Source: Spirometra erinaceieuropaei
Taxonomy: Eukaryota; Platyhelminthes; Cestoda; Diphyllobothriidea; Diphyllobothriidae
Length of the DNA: 64,000 nucleotides
Assembly: GCA_902702965.1 (NCBI GenBank)
Contig: CACRXP010001151.1
Coordinates: 65,088 to 129,087 of the forward strand
Reading direction: 5' to 3'
In this document: one piece after another, positions 23,045-34,745 of the stretch
Layout: the number at the start of each line of letters is the position of its first letter
Position numbering within the stretch: the first letter of the stretch is position 1
Position numbers and translations under genes: made by a program
The notes under the pieces: model-generated
What the model saw: only the letters and a program-made list of their open reading frames with translations
Told to the model about the DNA's origin: nothing
The model's database searches: none

Positions 23045-24262
23045 AGAAAGATGAAGTTCTTTGGGAAACAGCAAAATTTTATTGTGAATTTTCGAGACTG
23101 GTTCCCCAGCTCGTCTTCAGACAATGGGTGTGCAAAAACAATTAACTTTTAGCCTGAGTCTAGCAAAAGGAGTCAATGATTGGTTAAGATTGTCATCTCG
23201 GGATTGGCTGACTCAGTTTGAATCTGTCCTTAATGATTTTGTATGCGGCATCTAAATCGATATGCCGGTTGATGCATGCCTCATCGGAGTGCATTGCTTC
23301 CAGGAATTCGCGGCCTTTTCTTGATTGGCAGGCGCCAACAATGCGAGTGTTCTCCCATGCGAATTTATGCCCAGTGTCTAGTGTGTGCATGGCCACCTGG
23401 GATAAATGGTCGCGTCTCTTCACCGCTAACTGATGCTCATGTATACGGGTTGAGACAGATTTCCCAGTTTGGCCACAATAAACGGCATCACAACTAGAAC
23501 ACGGGATTTTGTAGACGACACCTTTTCTTTCAAGGTAGCCGACCCTGTCCTTAGAGTGCACAAGCTGTGTGCGTAAGGTAGTTGCCGGCTGGTGTGCTAC
23601 GTGCATCTGGTACTTTTTCAATTGTCTTTCGACAAGTTCAGATACATTTTTGACGTATGGGAGAGTTCGCAATGTGGTTTGTTTTGGTGCCTGAGTGGCC
23701 GTAGCATTGGAAATACCTTTTCCCTTGAGTTGCTGGTGCCTCATGCATTGACGTATAAAGTCATGCGGGTACCCATTTTGGGAGAACAGTTGGTGGAGGT
23801 ATTTCATTTCTGCTCGATAACTTGTTTCGGCAGAGCAGTGGGTTTTGGCTCGATTCAGAAGGCTGTAGACTGTACTCCGTTTGTGAGAGACAGGGTGGTT
23901 ACTCTCAAAGTGTAGGATGACCTCTGAATACGCCTCTTTGCGATAAACTGATGTCTGGAGTGATCCATCGGTTTTTCGACGTACAAGGACATCCAGGAAT
24001 GGGAGTTGTCCATCGACCCCTGTGTCCAAAGTAAATGTAATTCCTGGAAATATGGAGTTAATATTGGTATGGAGTAGATTCAACTGATCTTTCTTGACGA
24101 TGACAAAAGTGTCATCTACGTATCGCAGCCAAAGTTTTGGATTGACTGTGGGAAGGGCTATGCTCTCTAATTTCTGCAGTAATGCTTCTGCCAGGAAACC
24201 GGATATTAGTGAACCCATGGGGGCACCTTTTAATTGCCGGTAGCATTTATCCAAGTGCACGT
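23045..24262 (-). mobile_element. 5'-truncated Penelope-like element with intact C-terminal ORF
   Basis: An open frame of 355 codons (24260..23193) reads from just before RT motif B (QLKGAPMGSLISGFLAEALL) through motif C (LWLRYVDDTFVIV, catalytic YVDD intact), LPFLDVLVRR, the post-palm region (HPVSHKRSTVYSLLNRA), a linker with LPYVKNVSELVERQL, and a GIY-YIG core (KGVVYKIPCSSC, VYCGQTGKSVSTRIHEHQ, HTLDTGHKF). Everything upstream of motif B, including motif A, is absent, so it cannot be autonomous. Lack of frameshifts makes it the youngest PLE here. The 3' end at about 23045-23190 contains a CTGAAGA-hairpin-CGAAAA motif (23089-23120). Confidence 0.88.
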
Positions 24263-24329
24263 CATCGTCCCAGCACCCATCCTGTTATAGTGCCAACTGA
24301 GGATATCATTGGAAACGGTGGTGGAATTC

Positions 24330-24880
24330 CTAAATGCTTTACTGGGACAGAATTTAACACTGACTCGTTTAACGGTCTAGGAATTTATTCAATCGCACAA
24401 GATCTTGACAAAGAAGTTAGATTGGAGAGGAAAAGAGATTGCTATATATGATGTTCAAACCCACTAACGCTATAAACTAATTCACACACCTCCTTTCACC
24501 AAGCTGCGGAGCACATGGTGGGCATTGTTGGCTTTAGTGTCCGAACCGTTCCTTTATTTCCTATGGCATAAATTATTGGTCAATTGCAAATGCAGCAGAC
24601 CGTGGGATGTTATGCCTATGCGCGGATTAACGTCGTGCCAGCCATCTAATCACGATCCTATCTTTGGTCTTCTTGACTCTGTCATGACACTGGGCCAAGG
24701 TGGGAGAGGGTAGAAACAGTGTAGTAGATTCTGCGCACGTTGTCTTTCACTATAAGCTATAGCACGCGCAAGTTACCGTCTATACGACCAACGTTCTCTA
24801 GGGTCCACGGTAGGCATAATCGAATCCAAAACTAGCGTTGACTCGATTCACGGTCTGCCTATTTAATTAATCATATTAAA
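24330..24880. repeat. Short direct repeat pair
   Basis: A block around 24345-24400 (TGACTCGTTTAACGGTCTAG) recurs at about 24838-24880 (TGACTCGATTCACGGTCTG) with flanking similarity. Source element not recognised. Confidence 0.4.
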
Positions 24881-24899
24881 TACTGGCATAAGTTATCCT

Positions 24900-26560
24900 G
24901 TTGGTGTTAGATTTAGGCTAATCTCTGCTACCATTAAGGGCTCATTGGTCTCGCAATTTCAGTACGTTTATTATTCAATGATTCGCTAGTGTGTATGCAG
25001 TAAGAACAATTTTCTAGTCGAAATACCTCGCTCGACTGCGTTCTGTTTCAGTGAGAAGGGGAGTATTTGTAAAACCTAACATAAAGGATAAGTGTAAAAC
25101 GCAAGATTCGAAGTAATATTACGTTTAAGCTGTTAAGTGACTAAGGAAAAAAAATTTGAAAAAAAATTATTTAAATACTTCTCAACTGCATGACGATCCC
25201 AGAGTGGATTTAGTCGAGATAACAACACCCGTCAATCAGGGGTTTTCAGCTTTCTAAATGATAATGGTGAATTTTGTAAATATTCCACTCAATAGCACCA
25301 GTTGTTTTCAGCAAGTCCCTCCTCGCAACCTGCACTACTATGGCGTACAGTCAAAATCTTAAGCCTAACGAGGAACTATCGATGTAATTAAAAAAAAATT
25401 GATACAGAGACAGCTGATGGTTTTCACGTCATTTGGTTAATTATTGTTCCCTGCGAAAATCAGATATTATCGCAAACAAAACAAACATTCTTCCTGTACT
25501 GTTTTAACTGATTTTCGCAGAAGACTGCATGATACTACCTGTCATACGTTTTTTTTCATTTTAAATATAGCTACTTTGGAGATTGTAAAATTATCTGGGA
25601 ATATGGGTAAATACCTACCGTTTTTAAGTGTACAAAACAAATATTTGACTTAGTCATCTTCACTTGAAATTAAATGTTTTCGTCTGTGTGGAAGGACATT
25701 CTTAAGAGACTTAGAGGGATTATTGAAACCAAGATCTTATAAGTAGAATCAGTGAACATATCAGACTTATTGCCAATTACAGCTATCCCTAGCCTAGACG
25801 GCCTAGGTGACTTCGGCAAGGTGGTAATAGACAAGTCTATTTACCTTGTCACCACTTAGCAGACGCCTCTTTAGTTAGCCCTATGAACTATCGGCCTCTG
25901 TCATGACAGGTAAACAACCAGACGCACACGTAGGCAAAAAGCTGTGTTGTCCACTTACTCACACAGTTTCGGTGAAGTTTACAGAAATCGGGTATATCAA
26001 GCTTGTGGTTATATAAATTTTCCGTGTGGTCGGCTGACCGACTGTCATTTACAGATGGCAAAAGCGGGACTTGGCGACACATTTGTCAGACATTCAAGTC
26101 AAAGTTGGAAGTGGTTGTGGTGCAGGCTTTCAAAAGCCGCATAAGCAAAATACTCCAAATGCCACGTGTCTTTAAAACGGCTTAAGTCTTGTCCATGTTA
26201 TGAGCCTTTAACAGAAACCTGCGTCCTCCAAGCAGATATTCTTGTGTGTTTGTGCTGATTGCAATGAGATATGTTAAATCTGCGAAACAATACGTGTAAA
26301 TTGAGATATGAAGCAAAAAACAGTGAGCGTTTCTTACCAGTGTCATTTGGGTAGGCTTTGCTATTTGTTTCCAAGTTTGCCGCATAGGCCAGGGGAGTTT
26401 CTTTTTACGTATTAAGGCCAGGGTAGGAATTACGTCCAGACTGGTTTTCAATTGCAACAAGCGAAAACCGAACTGTACGATGAATTGTCTGACTCAAAAT
26501 ATACGCGTTTGAGTATACTGAATCCCTCTTCCAGATAATTTAGACCAATATTAAAAGGAT
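24900..26560. other. No supported gene; two hairpins
   Basis: Contains a perfect 13-bp inverted repeat (CTGCGAAAATCAG at about 25450, CTGATTTTCGCAG about 57 bp later) and an imperfect hairpin at about 25814-25850. No gene recognised. Confidence 0.4.
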
Positions 26561-26567
26561 ATCTCAG

Positions 26568-26786
26568 GTGACATTGGAAAATTTGGTTCATTTGGATACA
26601 TCTGCCATGTTTAAGTTAATTGTGGAATTCTATTTTGCACTCGAATTTGAAGCCTTGTTGCATGCCAACTCTGCGGAGATGTTACAAAACAACACAAAAT
26701 ACACCCTGTTTTATAATAAATATGCGGCACTCCGAAAGCAGGCGGAAAAGGATCCACAGAATGAGTCTGAAGACGTTACTACTTGA
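26568..26786 (+). CDS. Possible terminal exon, unknown protein
   Basis: The frame opens directly after an AG (ATCTCAG) and runs 72 codons to TGA. The peptide is balanced and mostly hydrophilic toward the end (FYNKYAALRKQAEKDP, then an acidic tail ESEDVTT), unlike random translations around it. No partner exon was identified and the family is not recognised. It could be chance. Confidence 0.3.
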   Translation: MTLENLVHLDTSAMFKLIVEFYFALEFEALLHANSAEMLQNNTKYTLFYNKYAALRKQAEKDPQNESEDVTT

Positions 26787-26789
26787 AAT

Positions 26790-27825
26790 AAGAAACTTCA
26801 TCAGTGAGACCGCTTTTTGTAAATTACTGAATTCTATTTAGTGTTCAAAAAAACCCTTTCATGCGCTGGAGGAATATAGGGCGTAGTCTAAGATGATGTA
26901 AACAGAAGACTGTTCAAACAATATGACTGCAGTCAAGGGCCATTTTCCTGTTGAGTCGGTGAAGCCACCAACTATATTCAGCAACCTCTAAAATGCGCTA
27001 AAAATTTTTGCATGAAATAAGCAAGCATTTTAGGAAGTTGACCTTAGTTGTAGCTGTATTGATCAGGCCATGCGTGAATGTTAAAGCAGACTCAATTGTC
27101 TTTTCTTAATATGACGTAATGACCTGTGACACATATAAGATCCTTTTCAAAGGTTCGCTGCTCATATTTATTACTACAAGCAATGCGAGTTCCTATCAAC
27201 ATGGACCAAAATCAATGACTTCAGTTGCCCTTTTCTGAGCAAAACGCCCTCTCTGCTGGGACCCGGACCGACGCGCAGACGGGCTGTTTACTTCCGTCTA
27301 GCAATACGCCCGATCCTGCCTCCGGCCAGCCTGTATGGCCATAGCCTCAGCCATAAAAGCCGAAAATGGGCAACCCAATATGAGATCCTGTCGATAATAT
27401 TTGTGTGCGACAGAAAATTTTTTTACACGCATAGGTGCAAGAGGTCAAGCAGAGCAGATGCAGGAGCATGGATTTCGTAGGATTGTAGGAGTTTCTATGT
27501 ACACTGTCTTGCTGAATGGAGTGGAATAGGGAGACAACACCGAAGGATACAATCATCTCATCCGTCTCAATAGTGAGTCCTTTTATTCTCTATAGAAATG
27601 CAATACAACGGTCTTCCGCACATTGCTCGCCACGAAGTGGGGTTACGGGTGCCGCCTTTACTCGAAAACTAAAGTTCCGACGCCAATGGCGTTTTTCGGG
27701 TGACCTGAGATAGTGCTAAGAAGTTGGAATGGTGTACTTTGATTTAATATTTGTTTAGCAAAGCAGAAGATGGAAACTGCGGACATAAAAGTTTGGTTTT
27801 TAAGGCAAAGTTTTTATTACTTAGG
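26790..27825. other. No supported gene
   Basis: No recognisable feature. Confidence 0.4.
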
Positions 27826-27829
27826 CCCC

Positions 27830-29108
27830 ATTTTAATCGTCCATCATTTCAAAAGCAATAAAGTCCAAGATTTTTCTTCCAAATAAATGCGAATCCGTCG
27901 TTGAAACAACGCATACTTTGTTGGTGCATGTAATCGCCTTTCACTTTTTGGTGGCCACAGATTGTGGGTTCGGCGTAGTTATTCACTAGGAGAAGGAAGG
28001 CGGAGAAATTTTGCTGATGTCCTGTTCGGGGAGAGCTGGTTTAAAGAAGACCAACACAGCAGAAAATGGGGAAACCACACACAAAAGCCTAACAAATGTT
28101 ACAAACTGCGAGAGAAAACAGCCCTCAATTGTTGGAGGACCTAAAGGACGGAACAAAAGGAAAGGCTTTTGTCGGCCACACAATGGTTTGTCAGATTCCA
28201 TTTGCTGAGATTTATGGGCACCGTATTTATATGCATTTTCAGTTGACCTCTATTCCTGTGCACATTGCAAATCAAAATTTCGGGATCAGTTCTTAGTAGA
28301 AGTTGGTTTGCGTTGCAATGCTGCGAAAAAATCTGCTGCCCGATTTGAAAACAACTTTGAATAAAACGTAAACAATAACAAAAAGTGCCTATTTTGAAAT
28401 AATTCCTTATTCAGACTTACATGAGTAGCCGAAAGCATGCTTTTTTATCTCTTAGTGTGCTATCTACATACCTAAATAGCAAGCGCATATAGACTTTCGA
28501 TTATATTGTAGACCATAGCGTTGCAAACATCTATTTTGAGTTAAATATTTCGCTTATAATAATTCGTCGTTCATGAGGACGCGATTAAACTTAACTCTTT
28601 ACAAATAGCATTGCCAGTTGGGTCACAACCGAAATGGGCGTGACTACCGTACACTGTCCAGACGTCCCACATAATGACATGATTTCTCAGTTCTTCTCCA
28701 CATCAGACCACGACGCATTCAGCTTACTCTAAAGACCTTTGACGGGAATTCGTTGGCCAATCTACCATTGCGGGCAGACTTATAGCATACTAGCCGACCC
28801 ATGTGGCCACCTTGCAGTATAATGCAGGACCCTAAGTGCTTTTGAAATATGTACTATAAGGAAATTTGCATTTTGCCAAATGCTCATTGATTGCTAAATT
28901 TGCTGGGTGCAAAAGGATTAATCAAAGTTAGTGGATGTCTGGTTTAACTTTCATTGGCTGGTTGCATACATTAATGGGTGTATTTGTATGTGGTTACTCA
29001 GCCGTTACTTTAAACAAACCATACAGCGACCTGTTGCATAGTATACACTTTTTTATAAAACATGGGAGGCCAGTTCTCGGTTAAGAAGCACCCAGAAGAG
29101 ACGTCGAA
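27830..29108 (+). repeat. Conserved upstream block and promoter region of L6
   Basis: Patchwise homologous to 8200-9379 upstream of L2 (for example 27900-27970 with 8250-8330, 28160-28340 with 8510-8700, 28690-28800 with 8960-9080). It includes the element GGTTTAACTTTCATTGGC at 28941-28958 and a TATA box. Confidence 0.6.
29054..29060 (+). promoter_or_regulatory. TATA box of L6
   Basis: TATAAAA within TTTTTTATAAAACATGGG, 49 bp before the start codon. L7 has TATAATA at the matching place; the L2 version is degraded. Confidence 0.5.
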
Positions 29109-30503
29109 ATGATTGCTACATTTGTGCTTTTAGTTTGCTGCCTTGCTGGAACTTTCGCCTGCAGTCCGAATCAAGGTAACGTAAAGCACTAATTGCTTTA
29201 TAAGTGTGTATAACTTTTTCACTTTTTTGCCGTTTTCAGTACTCTGTAGTTAGTCAAAGTTGTCTTAAATGGGCACCACATTAGTCAATTGATACACGTT
29301 TTTCACAAACCACTTCGCAGTCACGTTTAGGTGAGAAATTGTGTAAAACCTTTTTGGAGAGCTGCTAAATTCTGCTTTCGTGAGCCATTAAAAAATAATA
29401 ATAAAATGTTTTTGTCAGATGCAAAGTGTTAATTTAGACATCTGACAAATCCAAGGACGATTGATATTCATCTTTATGAATTGACTTCACAATGACAATA
29501 ATGCAAAAAGTCATACACACAAATAATTTCATTTCAACATTGACGCTTACCGCTAAGTCCTATAAGGACAGCACCAAAATAAACGTTTGTGACATGTATT
29601 TGTGTCAATAACAGAGCATATGTTATTTGTAAAATGGTTCCGTAGGTAAGGGCACACGACTAAGATATTCATTTATTATTTAACTGTATGCAATAATGCA
29701 AAGCAGGAACTAAACATTTTCTTTAATTTGTTAAGTAACCTTGGATTTGGCATTCATTGTTTAAAACGAAGATGTCGGATTGAAATGTAAATAGGCAGCA
29801 GACGTTTTCGAACATATTTAAACGAGCCAAGAAACCAAGAGCACAGGAATGGCACATATTTAATCTAAATCTTAAACTTATTCAAGCCTCTCAGTATTCA
29901 ACACTATCCTCTTTTAGAAAGTCGCCCCAGAATTCCTGATCTAGACGTGGTTGGAAATTTTCTTCAGCGTGGCTTTGCAGCGTTAAACAAATTGTTAAAG
30001 TCCGAAACAGATCGCCCGCGCCCGCTCTCGTTAACTCTGATTTTCGGTGATATTACACGTATTGACCACTGCAGTATGCTGCACCTCTCCGCCGTAAAAG
30101 AATATAATTGTGATACGATAATTATCCCGGCGTACTTTCGACTTCAATACGTAAGATGATCTACTTTACGATTAACCAACAGGAAGCGCTTGAGAGTTTT
30201 ATGCTAAAATAGGAAGTCTCTTTCAAGTCGAGCAACTGTGTTTGCTTTTTTTTCTTTCAGGGTTGGGATATCGACCTGGGAGTTTCGATGACCGGGGTCA
30301 TACATTTCGCTGATATTAAGGTTAACATTACCGGAAGAATAAAGCCTGGAAGTTTATTACACAGTTGCACAATCGGCACTCTCTCTCTGACAACGGAGGT
30401 CGAACAGAATATTACAGACGTCACTTTGCCGGTGACCTTTCTAAGGAATACGCTAACGTCAAATCTTCGATATTTGGAGAGAAAAATTCCAGTGGCCTGC
30501 TAA
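29109..30503 (+). CDS. L6: intact three-exon gene, predicted secreted 180-residue protein
   Basis: Exons are 29109-29175, 29918-30150 and 30261-30503; introns (742 and 110 bp) have GTAACG/TTTTAG and GTAAGA/TTTCAG ends, phases 1 and 0. Residues 1-17 form a hydrophobic signal peptide (MIATFVLLVCCLAGTFA), giving a mature chain starting at Cys18. Exon 2 supplies residues 23-100 with an amphipathic helix-like start (VVGNFLQRGFAALNKLLK) and FGDITRIDHC. Exon 3 supplies residues 101-180 with VIHFADIKVNITGR and a Cys as the last residue. Cysteines 74, 87, 136 and 180 are the family-conserved set, suggesting two disulfides. N122 and N150 lie in NIT sequons. Alternating hydrophobic beta-strand patterns could fit a TULIP-like lipid-binding fold, but this is a guess; the family is otherwise unrecognised. 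Exon 3 is 15 nt shorter than in relatives, in frame. Confidence 0.75.
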
Positions 30504-30509
30504 CCATCG

Positions 30510-31240
30510 TCAATGCTGAATTGGAAATATATATAACCACAAGAAGTTGCATTACTTTCAATCCCTTAGGGATTTTCTGGTTTATGGTTTATGAGAAAAG
30601 TTAAAATAGAAAATATGGCTTTGCCGAATTCCTTAATTAATGTAATATCAGTAAAAGGATATGTATTACACGTTAATTGGACTAAAATGCTTTAAATCAA
30701 TGGGAATATCTGTCGAATTTATTTCAACTTTGGCGTAAAGAGCAAGTTAAAACCTATAATCTAACAACAACTTGTGGTTTATAAAATATTAATGTGCGAC
30801 AGGCTGGGATTGAATACAGAGGTACTGTGTCTTTTGCTAGGTGTTGAACTTTAATCGCAATTTAAAATATGGCACCTCATCCGCCGTTGCCAAAAGTGTC
30901 CATCGTTTCCTATGAAGCAAGACAATATCGTTAACAGCGGCATAAAAATAAGTTAGATTGACGTGATAGAGCGCCTACGCACCATCTACCCCACTCTTTT
31001 CTAAATCCAATCTTGGTTTTGTCGTCAGGGTGGAGTTTAGGACACCAAAGTTGGAAGAGGGCAGATATAGCTGAAACGACGACCACATGAACTTGTGCAT
31101 ACTATTACACGCCCGGTCCAGGACACGCATTGAGCTGAGTTTTATTCAGAGCATAATAAGGGACCAGCTTTGATCCCGACCGGCGTGAAGTGAGCCTACA
31201 ACCAAGCCTGTCAACACAGCACTAGTGTTAGCATTTGTTG
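30510..31240. repeat. 3' flanking block of L6
   Basis: Diverged counterpart of 10070-10760: shared order of blocks around TATTTCAACTTTGGC, CCGCCGTTGCCAA and GCTGAAACGACGAC, then the ACACGC..TTGAGCTGAGTTTTAT region. It supports copying of the gene together with its 3' flank. Confidence 0.55.
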
Positions 31241-31241
31241 T

Positions 31242-31499
31242 GTGTGGGTATTCTCGTTTGTAGTTTCAGCAGTACGCCTAGTTACAGTAGGATTTTTGCG
31301 TTGGCGCATGGCAGATGATATTTTGGTTTTGCCTGGTCAAGCAATTGACGTCTTACTGCAAACTGAAAACTTTCGAAAATGCTTTATCCGCAATAGTAAC
31401 AATCTTGTCTTTGCGTATACAGTTAGTGACATCAGTCAGGAAATGTGTCGAAATTTACGAATAATTGCCCATCACTCGCAAACCGACACCATTTCATGA
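31242..31499 (+). CDS. Possible coding exon, unknown
   Basis: An 85-codon open stretch whose last third is homologous to 33905-33960 in the second segmental duplicate. There, one base is missing and the frame continues into HESNVYVK. Codon content is plausible (DILVLPGQAIDVLLQTENF) but no family is recognised, and the copy does not preserve the frame, so coding status is doubtful. Confidence 0.2.
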   Translation: MWVFSFVVSAVRLVTVGFLRWRMADDILVLPGQAIDVLLQTENFRKCFIRNSNNLVFAYTVSDISQEMCRNLRIIAHHSQTDTIS

Positions 31500-32900
31500 G
31501 TCAAATGTCTATGATAATTAAGTATAAGTTAAAAAGAATTAAAAACATAAAGATAATATTTAGGCAGTGTTGTGTTGCTTAGACATTCCCAATTATTTTG
31601 AAAAGCGCAATATCTCGAAAACGTCAGAAAAGGCTCTTATTAAGTCAAGTTCGTTTTTAGATGTATACAATGTATTCGCATATTAAAAACATAGTGAATA
31701 TGAAAGTAGACATAAAATAACGTCTAAAAACAGTAATTTAGTGAAGTTTACACCTAAATATCGTTTAATAAGTAGTGTGATTTCATACATGACCGTTTGC
31801 CAACTGCCAACATTGTGAGTGTAGATTCCAAAGCAATCTTCCAGTCAGTAGTGTTCTTTTTGGCACACATGAAGTAAAGGGGATGGGTTTCAACAAGAAG
31901 AGCTGGAACTTGCTTGGTTTCACCGATTGGGACGCCCTAAGAACTAACTGTTTCATATGGTGACATGCCAAGAGGCCGGTCGGTGCCTAATAAATTTATA
32001 TAGAACTGACAAACGTGATCGTAAACATACCAGGTTCTGTTTACAGAGAGGAAGTTTCTTCCGTTAAATTAATTTACAGTTTTTGTTCATTTTTGATAAC
32101 GGTGAGTTCTAGATCGGCCTCGAAATGTTGCTGAGTACTTCATGATTTTCAGTGCTTTCACCCGATCGCCCATAAAGACAGATGCTGAATTACCTGTCTG
32201 TTGAGAACTTTAAACTAAGATTGTTTTTGAAGGCATTCACGGAATTAGCGAGGGTTCGGACGCTTCTTTTCACGAAAATGGTCGTTTGGGCCACATATGT
32301 AAACTCATTAAAACATCAAACTTCATTTTCGATAAAAATGGCTGCCCACAACGAAACTCAGCAACGAAATGCCTTCGACAATAAGTTACCTCTTTAAGAA
32401 GTTCTTTATTGCTGCTCGCCGTTGACGGATCTCTGTGTACTTTGCATTTTTGCATGGCGAGGCCAAGTAAAAATTTGACACTTTTGGCGGTTTCTTTCGC
32501 TTTCCTAAGCAATATAAATATTTGTCTACCGTAAACGTAAGAACATGCCTTTCCACTGTCTTTTCTCGCTTTTAGACTCCGTTCTTCGATTTTGAATGCA
32601 AGCTAGAGCGCCCGTATAAATACTGATATTTAGCTGAAACTATTACTGTTCTGCTCGTTCTATTTCCGAATAAAGTATGCACAGAAGCTAAACTACACGA
32701 TAAGTAGCGTTTCATATGTTTTAAAGCCGGAAATGACCAATCCGTGTTGGTCGTCTATGTGACACCAGGTAAAATTTTCCAAACGGCAAAATAATTTCAG
32801 CCCATTTAAACGAAGGAATCCCTATCTGTGTTGTTACTGAATTTTAGGACACCAAATCGCACAGAACTGCTAATTTGACACTTTGAAATTGATAAAACCT
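31480..32900. repeat. Segmental duplicate U1
   Basis: Aligns with U2 (33945-35560) over most of its length: TTTCATGAGTC(C/A)AA at 31491 and 33957, the TTTTTAGATGT block, AAATATCGTTT, GGCATGTCACC on the minus strand, TACCTGTCTGTT, AAACATCAAACTT and TGTGACACCAGGTA. No SINE is present in U1. A minus-strand reading with MSPYETV and one internal stop lies at about 31760-32030. Confidence 0.65.
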
Positions 32901-33945
32901 CCGGTCACCAAATAATGACTTTTATGGATTTACTTGTATGCAAGCATTCGGTGAATTTAATCTTCAGTAAACGGAGACTGATGGATCGTCTTGTTGTCTG
33001 TTGGAAGCATATTCCCGCGTAAGGTCCTTCAGGTTCTTCTGTGCTTTCAGTCTTCATCGATGTGCATTTGGGTTCAGCTATACTACGATCTGGAATGTAA
33101 TATTCAAATAAATGGTAGCATTCATATTCGCATTATCCATGGTCTGCTGCGCTGAGTAGTCGCCTTCTAAGAAAACACAAATCGGCCCCCATAACAACTG
33201 CCTCCCTTCAAGCAGGACATTGGAAATGGTAAAGCAACTTATCCTCCTGGTAAAAAAATAATTAAACCAGTACTTTTGACAATCTCTTTGCACCCATTAC
33301 GAATGTGTGTGCTGCAAAGTTGACGCAAATGCATATGTACGAAGGCTAATTTTGTAGTTTCTTTCTTTATAAATGGTGGGCAATCAAAAGCTGCTTATTC
33401 ATCAAGAGGTCATTCGTGGGGTGGAAAAAATAGCACACAGCTCAACCCGGAAAGTGACTGTTTCGAATGAATCAGAAAAATTAAAAAAGTCTACGACAGT
33501 TAGCTTATTCTTAATTTCGTCTGCTTCCACGTAACAAATACTATTCTGTTAATTGCATAATGGAAGGGTAAGTTGATAGGAATCCTGGCTCAAAAATACG
33601 ATATGCCTTCTGCATGAACACAACGAACTTAATTATTATAGTGCATCTTACAGCTCAGTTAACAACTACGACATTGAAATGAACACTTGGGACACCTTGC
33701 TTTCTGTAAGTCTTACCAGGTTCGCATTCGACCACATCCTCTCTGTCATTTGCTCTAGATTAAGATCACGTATTGCAGTATAATTTCAGTCAAATGTTCA
33801 GCTAATTTCTCTTTCATGAGACAAATCTCTTTGTTCCCATTTTTCGTCATATCAGCTGAGAGTACGTTAGAAACGAGCGCAGCTGCAGTGCGTTACCTAA
33901 CTCATGAAGGGTATCGACGTTTATGTGTGATTACCAATCACTCTC
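32900..33945. other. No supported gene
   Basis: Spacer between the two segmental duplicates; nothing recognised. Confidence 0.4.
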
Positions 33946-34032
33946 TAACCGCACTATTTCATGAGTCCAACGTCTATGTTAAGTAAGTGCAAGTTTGTGA
34001 AACTGGACATACAACATATATATGAGAAGGAG

Positions 34033-34268
34033 CCGACAAAGACAAGGGAGACCGGAATGGCCATTTCCGGCTTATTAGCCGTCATCAGCCAGTCATACCC
34101 AGCCCCAAGTGTGGGTCACTTGAGATTCGAACCCAGGATCTTTGGTCATGGAGTTTAACGCTCTACCAATGAGCCACGGGCCCGTTGTCGTGTCGGTTGT
34201 GATCGGGAATATCAATTATGACAGTGGGCGCTCGCCGATCAGGTTACGGTACATGCTCGTTCCGTTGT
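34033..34268 (-). mobile_element. tRNA-derived SINE
   Basis: On the minus strand it carries RNA polymerase III promoter boxes: box A TGGCTCATTGGTAGAGC (34176..34160) and box B GGTTCGAATCTC (34133..34122). A body with GGCTAATAAGCCGGAAATGG follows and the end is CTTTGTCGGC. The 5' side contains CCTGATCGGCGAGCGCCC. The tRNA-like part lacks a clean cloverleaf end, so it is a SINE head rather than a tRNA gene. Confidence 0.75.
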
Positions 34269-34421
34269 GTTGGGTTGTTAATAAATGCCGATTTTTTAAA
34301 AAGAACAATATAGAGAAAACGTCATAAATGGCTGTAATCCAGTAAACTCATTTTTAGATGTGAAGAATGCAATATCATGCCAAACGCGTAGTAAAAATAA
34401 ATAAACAAATAAGATAACTTT

Positions 34422-34745
34422 TTACAATAGTATTTCGGTAAGGTTGACCTTTAAATATCGTTTCGGAATTAATGTTTCTTCATATGCGGTGGTTTGCCAA
34501 CAGCTGACATTCTGAATATAGTTTCCAAAGTAGGTTTTCAGGGATTCCAGGTATTCTTGACTTGTTTCAGCTATACGAGATGGTTTTCGAAAAAAAGAAG
34601 CTAGATTTTGCTTGATTTTACCGATAAGGGCGTCGTAGTGATACACGTTTTCATAAGGTGACATACTGCCAGGCCGACCGGTGAACAAGCAATTTAAAGA
34701 GATCTGAGAAGCGGGACCATAAATAAAAACATTTCTGTCTATAAA
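34422..34745 (-). CDS. Possible exon in U2, unknown protein with MSPYE motif
   Basis: The minus strand is open for about 107 codons from 34745 to 34422, beginning after an in-frame TGA and just downstream of an AG. The reading GRPGSMSPYENVYHYDALIG aligns with GTDRPLGMSPYETV in U1, where a stop interrupts it. SPYE recalls the C-terminal part of Ty3-type integrases, but no zinc-binding or catalytic integrase motif is nearby. Could be an old element ORF or a decayed host exon. Confidence 0.3.
   Translation of the reverse strand, partial: FIDRNVFIYGPASQISLNCLFTGRPGSMSPYENVYHYDALIGKIKQNLASFFRKPSRIAETSQEYLESLKTYFGNYIQNVSCWQTTAYEETLIPKRYLKVNLTEILL

Noticed and set aside
34122..34176. Functional tRNA gene
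   Set aside because: Boxes A and B are good, but the stems do not close and the sequence continues into a shared SINE body.
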